Positions 42,970 to 51,966 of a stretch of DNA of 64,000 bases are shown here, piece after piece. Origin of the DNA: Bradyrhizobium sp. Arg816 (GTDB lineage: Bacteria; Pseudomonadota; Alphaproteobacteria; Rhizobiales; Xanthobacteraceae); NCBI RefSeq assembly GCF_029989365.1, contig NZ_JAPRAQ010000020.1, positions 62,001 to 126,000 of the forward strand, read 5' to 3'. The notes below the pieces were generated by a model. That model saw nothing but the letters and a program-made list of their open reading frames with translations. It did not search any database and was not told the origin of the DNA. The stretch's first letter is position 1. Every line of letters begins with the position of its first letter. The position numbers and the translations under genes are program-made.

Positions 42970-44706
42970 ATGCTGATGCCGCCCATCCGGTTGCCTATCC
43001 TGCCGCAGATCGGGACGCCACTGCACGCGGCCCTCCGGTCCTGCGCGGGACCGCTCGGTCTCGTGTTCGCGTATAGCTGCAGCTACAACCTGCTTCTGTT
43101 CGCGCCCTCCATCTATCTTCTTCAAATCTACGACCGGGTATTGTCGAGCCGGAGCGGCGACACGTTGCTCCTGCTCACGCTCATTGTCGCGATCACGGTG
43201 GTCGTCGGGGGCGTGTTCGATGCATTGCGGCGCGCCGTCCTTGGACGCCTTGGTGCCTGGCTCGACGATCGCCTTCGTCCTTGCGTGCTTTCGGCCGGCC
43301 TCGAATCGGCGCTTCGCAGCGATTGGACGCAAGCGTCGGGCGCGTATCGGGATCTCACCGTGCTGCGCCAGTTCGTCGAGTCCGGCGCATGTACGATGCT
43401 GTTCGACGCGTTCTGGGCGCCCTTGTTCCTCCTTGTCCTCTTTCTGATCCATCCCCTGCTTGGCGTGGTGGGCGCCTGCTGCGTCGCCTTCCTGTTCGCG
43501 CTCACGGTTGCCGGAGAGCTGGTCACGGGAGACGCTCTGCTCAGATCCGGCGCCGCGCTGTCCAGCAGCTGCGGCCGCCTCCAGACTGCGGCGAGCAACA
43601 TCCACATGATCCGCGCCATGGGAATGCTCGATAGCGCTGCGCGCATGATCCACCGTGACGCGCGGCACGCCCGCAGAGAGCACGATGTGGCACTGCGGCG
43701 AGGCGAGATCGTCTCACTGGCCACCAAGCCGGTTCGCGCGCTGTCGCAGGTCCTGATCATGGGGGCCGCCGCATGGCTCGTCCTCGATCACGGGAAGAGT
43801 CCGGCCATCATCTTTGCTTCCACGCTGATGTTCAGCCGGGCGCTCGCGCCGGTCGAAAGTGCGGTCGCAGGCTGGAAATCACTCGTGACGGCCATGAGCG
43901 CCTGTCAGCGGCTCGGCGCACTTCTCGCCGCATTCCCCGTCGCCCGGCAGCAGAGCGCGGAAGTTTCTCCGCTGCAGGCGCGAAGCGGCCTCGTCGTCGA
44001 CAATGTCGGCGTGAGGCTTGCGGGGACCAACCATCTTCTCCTGAACGGCGTCTCGTTCAGCCTCATGCCCGGAGAATGCCTTGGCATCATCGGTCCGTCC
44101 GGGTCGGGCAAGTCCTTGCTCGGCCAGGTGATCGCCGGGCTGTCGATGCCGACGCATGGCCGTGTCGCGCTCGACAATACCGACGTCTCGCTGCTTCGCG
44201 AGGGCCTAAAAGGCGACCGTCTCGGATATCTCCCCCAGGACATCAACCTGCTCGGCGACACGATCAACGACATCATCGCACGCCTTGAAGATGCCGACCG
44301 GCGCAAGGTCATCGAAGCGGCCAAGCTCGTCGGCATCCATGGGGCGATCATGCGCCTGCCGCTGGGCTACGACACGGTGATTCAGAGCGAAGCAACCTTC
44401 TCGCGCGGGTATCGGCAGCGCCTCGGTCTTGCCCGCGCCTTTTTCGGCAGTCCACGCCTCGTCGTTCTCGACGAACCCAACGCCAGCCTCGACTACGGGG
44501 GCGAGCGAATGCTCCTGGATGCCATCGAGCACATGAAGCTCGCAGGCGTCATCCTTGTCGTCGTCACCCACAGGATGGGTCTCCTCGCCGCCACGGACAA
44601 GATTGCCATCATGGAGGGCGGTGCGGTCGCCGCGTTCGGCGACAGCGAGGACATCTTTGAACGGCACCTGAGCCGACCCCAGGTTACTTCGCAGATAGCG
44701 CCATGA
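42970..44706 (+). CDS. Type I secretion ABC transporter (PrtD-like) with aberrant signature motif
   Basis: 578-residue exporter half-molecule: transmembrane domain (about 15-310) and ATPase domain (about 345-570), with no C39 peptidase domain. It has Walker A GPSGSGKS (375-382), Q-loop LPQDINLLGDT, Walker B LVVLDEP, D-loop NASLD and H-loop VTHRM. The ABC signature, normally LSGGQ, reads FSRGY (477-481) although RQRLGLARA after it is normal. The start is ATG 42970; ATG 42976 or GTG 42961 are possible. The ATGA overlap with the HlyD gene and the substrates upstream define a type I secretion locus. The outer-membrane TolC partner is not in the window. Confidence 0.87.
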   Translation: MLMPPIRLPILPQIGTPLHAALRSCAGPLGLVFAYSCSYNLLLFAPSIYLLQIYDRVLSSRSGDTLLLLTLIVAITVVVGGVFDALRRAVLGRLGAWLDDRLRPCVLSAGLESALRSDWTQASGAYRDLTVLRQFVESGACTMLFDAFWAPLFLLVLFLIHPLLGVVGACCVAFLFALTVAGELVTGDALLRSGAALSSSCGRLQTAASNIHMIRAMGMLDSAARMIHRDARHARREHDVALRRGEIVSLATKPVRALSQVLIMGAAAWLVLDHGKSPAIIFASTLMFSRALAPVESAVAGWKSLVTAMSACQRLGALLAAFPVARQQSAEVSPLQARSGLVVDNVGVRLAGTNHLLLNGVSFSLMPGECLGIIGPSGSGKSLLGQVIAGLSMPTHGRVALDNTDVSLLREGLKGDRLGYLPQDINLLGDTINDIIARLEDADRRKVIEAAKLVGIHGAIMRLPLGYDTVIQSEATFSRGYRQRLGLARAFFGSPRLVVLDEPNASLDYGGERMLLDAIEHMKLAGVILVVVTHRMGLLAATDKIAIMEGGAVAAFGDSEDIFERHLSRPQVTSQIAP

Positions 44707-46175
44707 TCTGGAACTCTCTCACCATCTGGAAACATCCCGCCGTCTCGAGACTTCCCATGATCTGGGGCCAGCTCGTGCGAGCGCCGGCGAGCCCCCCGCC
44801 CGCCCGGCGATCTGGCGTCGTGGTGACCGCAATCGACGATTTCGAACCTCTGGAATTTCCATGGTGTTCGACGCCCACGCCGACCTCTCCGCGCGGAAGG
44901 CTTCGCGGCATCACCGTCGCGGGCAATCTGATGGTGCTCTGCTTCATGCTGGGGCTTGGGACATGGGCGAGCCTAGCGCCTCTTGAGAGCGCCGCGATCG
45001 CGTCCGGCGTCGTGGAATCGGAATCGAGCCGCAAGACGATTCAGCATCTGGAAGGCGGTATCATCAGGAAGATCCTGGTTTCGGATGGCGATATCGTGCG
45101 CAGCGGCCAAACGCTGATCGAGCTGGACGACACCCGGGCCGGCTCGGAGATGCAAAGCCTCCAAGGCCAATTTTGGGATGCAGCTGCTCGTGCCGCACGG
45201 CTTCAAACCGAGCAGCAGAGATTCGAGAGGATCGCAATCCCGGACGCGCTGGAACAGGACAGCAAGCAGAGCGGGGTGGCTGCCGCTGCGGTGTCGGCGC
45301 AGCAATTCATTTTTCAGGCACGCCTGCAGGTTCACGAGTCGCAGCTTGCGGTCATTCGCGAACGAAGGGGTCAAGTCGAGAAGGAAATCCAAGGTCTTAA
45401 GGCTCAGGAAACCGCCACCGGGCAGCGCGTCGACATCGTTCGGGAGGAACTGGATATGGTCGCGACCCTCGTCAACAAGGGACTCGAACGGCGGCCGCGG
45501 CTTCTGAACCTGCAGCGGGAGCTGGCCGACGTCGAGGGCCGCCGCGGCGAGATCGCCGCGCAGATTGCCCGCGCCGGGCAGGTCATCAGCGAACAGCAGG
45601 CCACCCTGTTCAAGCTCGAGAGCGAAAGGCAGAACGAGATCGCACAGTCGCTTCGTGAGGCACAGAACCAGATATTCCAGCTCCGCGAGCGGTTGCTTGC
45701 GGCCAGGGACCAGCTATCGCGAACGGAGATCAAGGCGCCCGAGGACGGCGTGATAACCGATCTGCGGATTCATACGGTCGGTGGCGTCATCGCAGCGGGC
45801 GCTCCGCTCATGGACCTGGTGCCCCGGCAAGACCGCCTCATCGTGACCGCGCGCCTCAGGCCCGAGGACATCGATGTGGTTCATCCCGGCCTCAATGCCG
45901 AGGTTCAACTCGTACCGTACAATCAGCGTCGCGTGCCTCGCCTGAAGGGAACTGTCGTGCACGTATCCGCAGACCGGCTGCTCGACAAGCGTACCGACCA
46001 GCCATACTACGCGACCAGGATCCGGATCGACGACGGGCAGATCGTCGCGAACGACATCCAGATCGTCCCCGGCATGCCGGTTCAGGTGTTCATCACGACG
46101 GGGCGCGGCACCGTGGCGCTCTACGCGCTCAGGCCCCTGCTCGACAGCTTCCGTGGTGCCTTCAGAGAGGACTAA
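44703..46175 (+). CDS. HlyD-family type I secretion periplasmic adaptor
   Basis: 490-residue membrane-fusion protein. A cytoplasmic N-terminus of about 70 residues, longer than usual, is followed by one transmembrane helix (about 75-93), a biotinyl-lipoyl-like half motif (VVESESSRKTIQHLEGG), a long coiled coil (about 190-335), the second lipoyl half (IKAPEDGVITDLRIHTVGG) and a beta-barrel domain ending GMPVQVFITTG. It matches PrtE/HlyD adaptors that join the ABC exporter to a TolC-type channel. Start codon overlaps the exporter stop. Confidence 0.92.
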   Translation: MIWNSLTIWKHPAVSRLPMIWGQLVRAPASPPPARRSGVVVTAIDDFEPLEFPWCSTPTPTSPRGRLRGITVAGNLMVLCFMLGLGTWASLAPLESAAIASGVVESESSRKTIQHLEGGIIRKILVSDGDIVRSGQTLIELDDTRAGSEMQSLQGQFWDAAARAARLQTEQQRFERIAIPDALEQDSKQSGVAAAAVSAQQFIFQARLQVHESQLAVIRERRGQVEKEIQGLKAQETATGQRVDIVREELDMVATLVNKGLERRPRLLNLQRELADVEGRRGEIAAQIARAGQVISEQQATLFKLESERQNEIAQSLREAQNQIFQLRERLLAARDQLSRTEIKAPEDGVITDLRIHTVGGVIAAGAPLMDLVPRQDRLIVTARLRPEDIDVVHPGLNAEVQLVPYNQRRVPRLKGTVVHVSADRLLDKRTDQPYYATRIRIDDGQIVANDIQIVPGMPVQVFITTGRGTVALYALRPLLDSFRGAFRED

Positions 46176-46230
46176 AGCGCGGTGAGATCGGGGTCGATCG
46201 TCATTGCACTTTCCGGGTCCGGATCATGCT

Positions 46231-47013
46231 TCACGTCTCCCGCATGAGAGCCGCGCCGGGGTCGTGATCGCGACTCTGCGCGGGCAACCGGCCGCGCCAG
46301 CGGAGGACGGCTTCCGTGCGATTGTGCGCGGCACATTTCCTCATGATATGCTGGATGTGCATTTTGACCGTGCTTTCCGACAGACCCAATTTGGCGGCGA
46401 TCAGCTTGTTGGGCAGGCCGAGCTCCAGTTCCGCCAGAACCTGTTGCTCACGAGGCGTGAGATCGGTCACGCTCCTCTCGATAGCCGCTCTGGCTCCATC
46501 ATTCATCAGATATGCGGGCGTAAGCCCGCGCGCATCCGGCGGCTCGAAGTCCGGTATCCTGTTCATCCCGGCCACGGGCAACGGCCTGTAGACGCCGCCG
46601 ACAAGAACAAGGCGCAGGCCGGCTATGACGATCTCGATCGGTAGCGAGGTGGAAAGAAAGCCGCGCACGCCCCGCTGCATCGCGGCCTGCACGGTCGGCT
46701 CGTCGTCAAGGTTTGACAGGACTGCAACGGCGGCGTTGGGACAACACTCCGCAACGAAGCCGAGATCGTCCTCAACCGAGGGATCGCCGATGGGCTTGTT
46801 CGCGATACTCAGCATCACCAGACGAACATCGCGGGCTGACGTGCAGTCCAGGCCTTGGACCGATGCCATGTCAAGGATCTCAAGTTCGTCCAATTCCCGC
46901 CTGAGGACGTTCAGAATGCATGTGCGAGGCAACAGGAGCGGCTCGATAATCACCAGAACCGGCAAGTGAAGCGAGCCATTGAGTCGTTTCGAGGTACTGG
47001 TTATGTCGTGCAT
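46231..47013 (-). CDS. LuxR-type regulator with a degenerate receiver domain
   Basis: 260 residues. The N-terminal part (about 15-140) has the spacing of a response-regulator receiver (LVIIEPLLLPRTCILNVL, AVAVLSNLDDE, AMQRGVRGFLST), but the phospho-acceptor position in RLVMLSIAN is not Asp and the Lys of the receiver is Ser/Thr. The C-terminal LuxR/GerE domain is intact (LTPREQQVLAELELGLPNKLIAAKLGLSE...VKMHIQHIM). The frame is open to 47082, but ATG 47013 follows GAGGAAA. It converges on the type I secretion operon and may regulate it without phosphorylation. Confidence 0.83.
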   Translation of the reverse strand: MHDITSTSKRLNGSLHLPVLVIIEPLLLPRTCILNVLRRELDELEILDMASVQGLDCTSARDVRLVMLSIANKPIGDPSVEDDLGFVAECCPNAAVAVLSNLDDEPTVQAAMQRGVRGFLSTSLPIEIVIAGLRLVLVGGVYRPLPVAGMNRIPDFEPPDARGLTPAYLMNDGARAAIERSVTDLTPREQQVLAELELGLPNKLIAAKLGLSESTVKMHIQHIMRKCAAHNRTEAVLRWRGRLPAQSRDHDPGAALMRET

Positions 47014-47227
47014 GATTTCCTCGAGATGAAAAGAACTTCCGCGATATTCCCATTCCGTATTGCGTCTCCCCTGCCGCTGCATTCAACCTGAATGCATCAT
47101 CACGAGAGCGGCGCAGAGCCGCCGTTGGTGCCATATCCACTGCGGGATCACCTGGCGTCTGGGTGGAAATTCTTTCCGCTCAAATCATTTGGACGTGTAC
47201 CGCGCGGTGGCGCAGTCGACGCATCCT

Positions 47228-47812
47228 CTATTTGCAGATATTTCGATACGCCGTTGACGCCGCCGACCCTGACTTGCCGTCGACGACATATGCTTCATCC
47301 TCCTTCACGAGATACAGAAACGGCGTCTCGTCAGTCTCGCTACCTGACGCGCTTCTTCCTTTCACGCGCCCGCAAATCGTATCGACGCGGCGTCCAAGCA
47401 TGTTCTTTCGCATTGCGCGCTTCACATCGCTGAATTCGGCCGTTTCCAGATTCCCCATCTGCGTCGCGATCGCAACCTTCGCCTTGTCCAGAGCGGGATC
47501 CGACGTTTCCGCGGGCCGTTCGGGTGCCGGGACGCTGATCATCGTCCGCGGGGACGCCGCCTTGGCAAGGTCGGTCGATCCGCGCTTCTTCGGAGATTTC
47601 GGAGATGATGTCTTGCCGGGCCTTGCCGGCGTTGCGGAACTCGATCTGACAGCCGCAGGCTCTTGCGCCAACGCCGTCGGCATTGGCTGCGTGGGTTGGG
47701 CGACAGCGAAACAGGGGCGTGACGCGCATCCGAGGAAATACCCTCGGGAAGGCGCGAACCAGCCAAAGCCGATCAGCACTCCTGCCAGCACTCCGACAAA
47801 AAGCAGTCCCAT
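47228..47812 (-). CDS. Hypothetical protein with N-terminal membrane anchor
   Basis: 194 residues. One N-terminal hydrophobic helix (about 1-20) is followed by a Pro/Ala/Ser-rich linker (about 40-105) and a compact C-terminal domain (about 108-194) with RVDTICGRVKG and FLYLVKEDEAYVVDGKSG. The latter resembles a small beta-rich periplasmic domain seen in other rhizobial hypothetical proteins. No function can be assigned. Confidence 0.65.
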   Translation of the reverse strand: MGLLFVGVLAGVLIGFGWFAPSRGYFLGCASRPCFAVAQPTQPMPTALAQEPAAVRSSSATPARPGKTSSPKSPKKRGSTDLAKAASPRTMISVPAPERPAETSDPALDKAKVAIATQMGNLETAEFSDVKRAMRKNMLGRRVDTICGRVKGRSASGSETDETPFLYLVKEDEAYVVDGKSGSAASTAYRNICK

Positions 47813-48122
47813 CCGATTCCCTCCTCAGGAGCTCGGCTCGCACTCGTAACTAGGACTAATTCCGCGCTGGTGATCTATCTGTTGCGCAAAAGCATTAAGC
47901 GCCCATTAAGCGCGCGCCGTTGTCCGGCCCATCCATCGACCGGCTCGAATTGCAGGTGAGCAAGGAAGGGCTGAAGCGCTGATCTCAGATCGACCAAATT
48001 CGGCAACCCAATACGCCCTGCGCACCCCATCGGTGTCTTTGATCGCATCGCGTGTCGGTGGTATGATGGTGCGCGCTGAAGCCCATGGAAAGTCGAAAGT
48101 GTAAGCCAAGGTTGTCGTTTCA
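47813..48122. other. Gene-free stretch
   Basis: No supported gene. It contains two direct copies of ATTAAGCGC about 13 bases apart near 47895-47915 and presumably the promoters of the divergent genes on either side. Confidence 0.4.
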
Positions 48123-49040
48123 ATGCGGACCAGGCCCCGACTTCGCGACGTGACCAAGCCCCTGGGCCAAGCGGCGGTGGGCGCGTTGACGATCGGAATA
48201 TTGCGTACCGCTCGCTATTTCGATCCAACCAAGACCGCCAACTTATTCGCTCGGATCACTCGCTCAATCGGGCCCATGATGCGGGAGCAAAAGACCGGTC
48301 GAGCCAATCTAACCGCCGCATTTCCGGAAAGATCGCCTGCGGAGATCGAGACCATTCTCGCAGGCGTCTGGGACAATCTCGGTCGAGTCGGCGCCGAATT
48401 CGCGCACCTTGATCACATCTGGAACTACGATTCCGCGCGGCCAGAGGATAGCCGGATCGAAATCGACAAGCGCTCGTATGATCTGTTTACGCAGCTGCGG
48501 CTCGACGGGAAACCGGCGCTGATCTTTGCCAGTCATCTCGCTAACTGGGAAATTCCGGCCCTGGCAGCCGTCGCGCACGGGCTGGATACCGCGATCCTGT
48601 ATCGGCGACCCGACATCGCGTCTGCCGACCGCATCATCCAGGATTTGCGCGCCGTGAAAATGGGCACACTCATTCCAGCGGGTCGTGACGCGCCCTTAAG
48701 ACTTGCCGAGGCCCTTAAAAGTGGCCAGCACGTTGGAATGCTGGTCGATCAGTATCTGACCAACGGCGTCGAGGTCACTTTCTTCGGCCGCAAGACCCGG
48801 GCCAATCCGTTGCTTGCCCGGCTGGTCCGGCAGATTGAGTGCCCAATTCACGGCGTGCGCATCACCCGTCTGCCCGGACAGCGCTTTCGTGGCGAACTGT
48901 CTGAAGAAGTGAAGCCGGTCCGCGATGCCGCCGGACAAATCGACATTCAGGGAACGATGCAGGCGGTCACATCGGTCATCGAGGGCTGGATCCGCGAATA
49001 TCCCGACCAGTGGCTGTGGCTACACCGTCGCTGGCGGTAG
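48123..49040 (+). CDS. Lipid A acyltransferase-like protein (LpxL/HtrB family)
   Basis: 305-residue membrane-associated acyltransferase. The catalytic HX4E motif is HLANWE (His138, Glu143); LVDQYLTNGVEVTFFGRKT is the second conserved block and EYPDQWLWLHRRW the characteristic C-terminal end. Members transfer secondary acyl chains to Kdo2-lipid A. A weak ribosome-binding site leaves the exact start uncertain. Its last 21 bases overlap the end of the convergent radical SAM gene. Confidence 0.88.
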   Translation: MRTRPRLRDVTKPLGQAAVGALTIGILRTARYFDPTKTANLFARITRSIGPMMREQKTGRANLTAAFPERSPAEIETILAGVWDNLGRVGAEFAHLDHIWNYDSARPEDSRIEIDKRSYDLFTQLRLDGKPALIFASHLANWEIPALAAVAHGLDTAILYRRPDIASADRIIQDLRAVKMGTLIPAGRDAPLRLAEALKSGQHVGMLVDQYLTNGVEVTFFGRKTRANPLLARLVRQIECPIHGVRITRLPGQRFRGELSEEVKPVRDAAGQIDIQGTMQAVTSVIEGWIREYPDQWLWLHRRWR

Positions 49041-50636
49041 CACCTGGCCAACCGCCGTAGCCCTCGGCAGAGGAACATCGTCCAACTCGGCAATGCGGCG
49101 GTCAATCTCGCCGATGACGCGTTCCGAGAACGGCCCGAGGTGCATGTACAGCGCCATCAGCATCACTATGTACCGCAGCGCGCCTGGATTGGTCTCGGCG
49201 ACGTCGACGAAGGTCTTCCAGAACGGCTCACGAACCTTCGGCAAGGCCCGCATGATCTTGTGTACGCTGTCGACGCCGCCAAGCCTTTTGCGCACATCGC
49301 CATCCGGAAGATCGCGGCGCCGGTCGGACCGGTCGAGCATGGCTGCGAGACGCGACAGCCGTCCTGCATAGGCTGCCGGACTGTAGACGTGCCCGAGCAC
49401 GGCCTTGTAATCGGCAAGGATGTCACGAAGCGGACGCTTGGTATCGAAGTTACAGCCGAGCGTGCACTGATCGCCCGCCTGCTCGACGTTCATGAGGTCA
49501 TGGCCCTGGTGCAAGCGGCCTTCCGCGGCCAACCGCCGTGTAAGCTGCGTCCCAGGCAGCGCATAAAGCAGTCCAACGATGGAGACTGGAATGCTCGCCT
49601 CCTCGATGAGGTCGGCCATTGCCTGTCCTATCGAGGCATTTTCGCTATCGAACCCGACGATGAAGCCAGCGGTGACGAACATGCCGTAGCCGTAAATCTT
49701 GTGAATGCACTCGGCGATGTTGCGCCTGGTGTTCTGCTTCTTCTTCATCTGCACGAGCGTCTCGGGATCCGGGCTCTCGATGCCGACGAAGATCGCGAAG
49801 AAGTTCGCATCCTTCATTGCCTGCAACAACTCGCTGTCGTCCGCGATGTTGATCGAGGCTTCGGTTGAGAACTCGAATGGATAGTCGTGGTCTTCCAGCC
49901 AGGCTTTGAGCCGAGGCATCAAGGTGCGGAGGTTCTTCTTGTTGCCGATGAAATTGTCGTCGACGAAATCGACATGCCCGCGATAACCGTGATCGTAGAG
50001 GGCCTGCAACTCTGCGAGAATCTGATCGTTGGTCTTGGTACGCGGCACGCGACCATACAACTCGATAATATCGCAGAACTCGCAGGTGAACGGGCAGCCG
50101 CGCGAATACTGCAGGCCGATGTACAGATAGTGATCGAAGTTGAGAAGATCGTAGCGAGGCATCGGGCTCAGCGTGACATCTATCGTGAATTTCTCGGCGA
50201 TGAACACGCCTTTGCGTTCGCCGCTTTCCCAGGCGGCGATGAACTGCTCGATGACATGCTCGGCCTCGCCGATCACCTGAAAATCCGCGTCCGCGTAAAG
50301 ATGCGGGCTGGAGGAGACGTCCGGCCCACCGACACATACTGGCTTGCCGCGCAGGTGAGCGAGATCGATCAGGTAGATGGCATCCGGTTGCTGGTTGAGC
50401 ATACCGCCGATCATCACAAGATCGGCCCAATCGAGGTCCGCCTCTGTCAAAGCCTCGGTATTGCGGTTGACGAGCCGGATGTCCCAATGCTTCGGCAACA
50501 TAGCGGCGACGGTGATCAGGCCGAGCGGCGCCGTTGGATACTTCGCGCCGACGAGTTCGCAGGCCTCCGCATAGTTCCAAAACGAATTCGGAACGAACTT
50601 CGGATAGATCATCAGGACGCGGCAGGGGATTGTCAT
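49020..50636 (-). CDS. B12-binding-domain radical SAM protein (HpnP-like architecture)
   Basis: 538 residues. The N-terminal cobalamin-binding-like Rossmann domain (about 5-150; MIYPKFVPNSFWNYA, VCVGGPDVSSSP) is followed by the radical SAM core with Cys181-x3-Cys185-x2-Cys188 (SRGCPFTCEFCD), then VDFVDDNFIGNKKN and a C-terminal DUF4070-type domain. The order and several blocks resemble the hopanoid C-2 methylase HpnP, but differences are extensive, so a related methylase with unknown substrate is safer. The frame is open to 50924; MTIPCRVLMIYPKF at 50636 is the family start. Convergent overlap with the acyltransferase gene may be coincidence or hint at a shared membrane-lipid theme. Confidence 0.85.
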   Translation of the reverse strand: MTIPCRVLMIYPKFVPNSFWNYAEACELVGAKYPTAPLGLITVAAMLPKHWDIRLVNRNTEALTEADLDWADLVMIGGMLNQQPDAIYLIDLAHLRGKPVCVGGPDVSSSPHLYADADFQVIGEAEHVIEQFIAAWESGERKGVFIAEKFTIDVTLSPMPRYDLLNFDHYLYIGLQYSRGCPFTCEFCDIIELYGRVPRTKTNDQILAELQALYDHGYRGHVDFVDDNFIGNKKNLRTLMPRLKAWLEDHDYPFEFSTEASINIADDSELLQAMKDANFFAIFVGIESPDPETLVQMKKKQNTRRNIAECIHKIYGYGMFVTAGFIVGFDSENASIGQAMADLIEEASIPVSIVGLLYALPGTQLTRRLAAEGRLHQGHDLMNVEQAGDQCTLGCNFDTKRPLRDILADYKAVLGHVYSPAAYAGRLSRLAAMLDRSDRRRDLPDGDVRKRLGGVDSVHKIMRALPKVREPFWKTFVDVAETNPGALRYIVMLMALYMHLGPFSERVIGEIDRRIAELDDVPLPRATAVGQVLPPATV

Positions 50637-50851
50637 GCTGTCCAGCCCGGGCGTTGATGGCACAATGCCCCGCTGTTTATCGGGGCTCAAGGGTTCGCTT
50701 CCGCTCGTCGATAAGGCGTCGAGTGCTGATCGTGGAGGTGTGCAATGCGGTTCAGTTCGCGCACCTCGGCGGTAGTGCATTGCGAAACAATCTAGCCTGA
50801 CGCGAACATCGCGGACCGTAAGGCTAGCACCAGTATCTGCAGATACGCGTT

Positions 50852-51265
50852 CTAATTGGATTTTTTTGGGGCACGCATTTTCGATCCAGTTCCGGTGGAC
50901 GCGTCGTCCCCACGGCAGGGCCAAGCATCCCTGAATGCTTCGATGGCGACGGTGATCCCCGGTTCCTTCACTCGATCCGGATTATTATCAAGATACCGCA
51001 GAAAAACCTTGGCACTTTGCAAAGCGCTGCCTTGCGCGGGGGGGCATGCACGCACGTTAGCTGGCAGATTTGGTGAAAAGAGCATCGCAGTCTCGATCAT
51101 TCCCTCACATACGCCAGCGGACCGAGCTTCGTCCTGATTGCGAAACGAGTTCTGAACAAGCAGTTCGCAAGACTTTTGCGCGTCGGTTGCTTTATCGACA
51201 ACCGTGGCGCTGGCCTTCCCGATGACCAACAGGATTAGGCCGGCAACAATAATATGAACCCGCAT
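50852..51265 (-). CDS. Exported Rap1a/Tai-like protein
   Basis: 137 residues. The signal peptide ends near GKASA-TVV (about residue 21). The mature part has the pattern of the Rap1a immunity family: a first Cys in CELLVQ, then GVCEGMIETAMLF, a third Cys in RACPP, VFLRYLDNNPDRV and a last Cys in DAWPC. Rap1a/Tai proteins neutralise Ssp-type amidase effectors of type VI secretion; no effector or T6SS gene is visible here, so it may be an orphan immunity protein or a general periplasmic protein. ATG 51265 follows GGGGGA. Confidence 0.65.
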   Translation of the reverse strand: MRVHIIVAGLILLVIGKASATVVDKATDAQKSCELLVQNSFRNQDEARSAGVCEGMIETAMLFSPNLPANVRACPPAQGSALQSAKVFLRYLDNNPDRVKEPGITVAIEAFRDAWPCRGDDASTGTGSKMRAPKKSN

Positions 51266-51966
51266 CCGCGTCCCCCGAAACAACGGCGCGATAGCTTACT
51301 GCATTCAGTATGCCGCAATAGAGTGGCCGCCCGCGCCGTTCCAGGCGGCTCAGACGGCTTAGCTCAAAAAAAGCGTCTGATCCACCGCGCTCAAATAGGA
51401 GCGAAGTGAACTCAGCTCTTCCATTTCCACAAAGCTGAAAGAGCGCTTGTTGACTTGACAACACGCAGCTTTACGCGCCGTGATCACCGCAAAGGTCGGC
51501 TACACCGCGATCATGATCGCGAATCAGCATCGGCGGCGACAAGCGTGCTGATGGTACAGATCCCGATCCGGCGCGGAGAGCGTCTATTGTCCTGCCGTGT
51601 GTACGCGACGTGCAGAGGTCGATTGATGTTGATGCTCGGCCTCGACGCAGAACCATGGCCTAAGCGGTGACCTTCGTCTGCAACGACAAGTTCTGCGAAC
51701 CTTCCTCAACTACGCCAAGGAGGACTTCACCCTCAGAACGGTTTCCAACAAGAGCTTAGCCACGACCAAGCGGAGGTGGACTGCCTTGCAGCGCAGCGCC
51801 ACGGACGTTCCGATGATCTCCCGGCCTATTCATCAACCAAGCGAGGCAGCGCACGAATGTTTGTCGTATCGAACCGCATCCTCAAAGAACAAGCTTGCTT
51901 GAATTTCTTGAAGACCTCACCCCTATCCTGACGCAAGGAAAACCGGATGAACTCGGTCCGAGGATT
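51266..51966. other. Gene-free stretch in the accessory region
   Basis: Seven hundred bases with only short, unsupported reading frames on both strands. No IS end, tRNA or repeat was recognised. It could be decayed coding sequence; nothing nameable was found. Confidence 0.4.

Noticed and set aside
49020..50636. Firm assignment as hopanoid 2-methylase HpnP
   Set aside because: Domain order and several motifs agree, but many blocks differ and related B12 radical SAM methylases share them; only 'HpnP-like architecture' is supportable.
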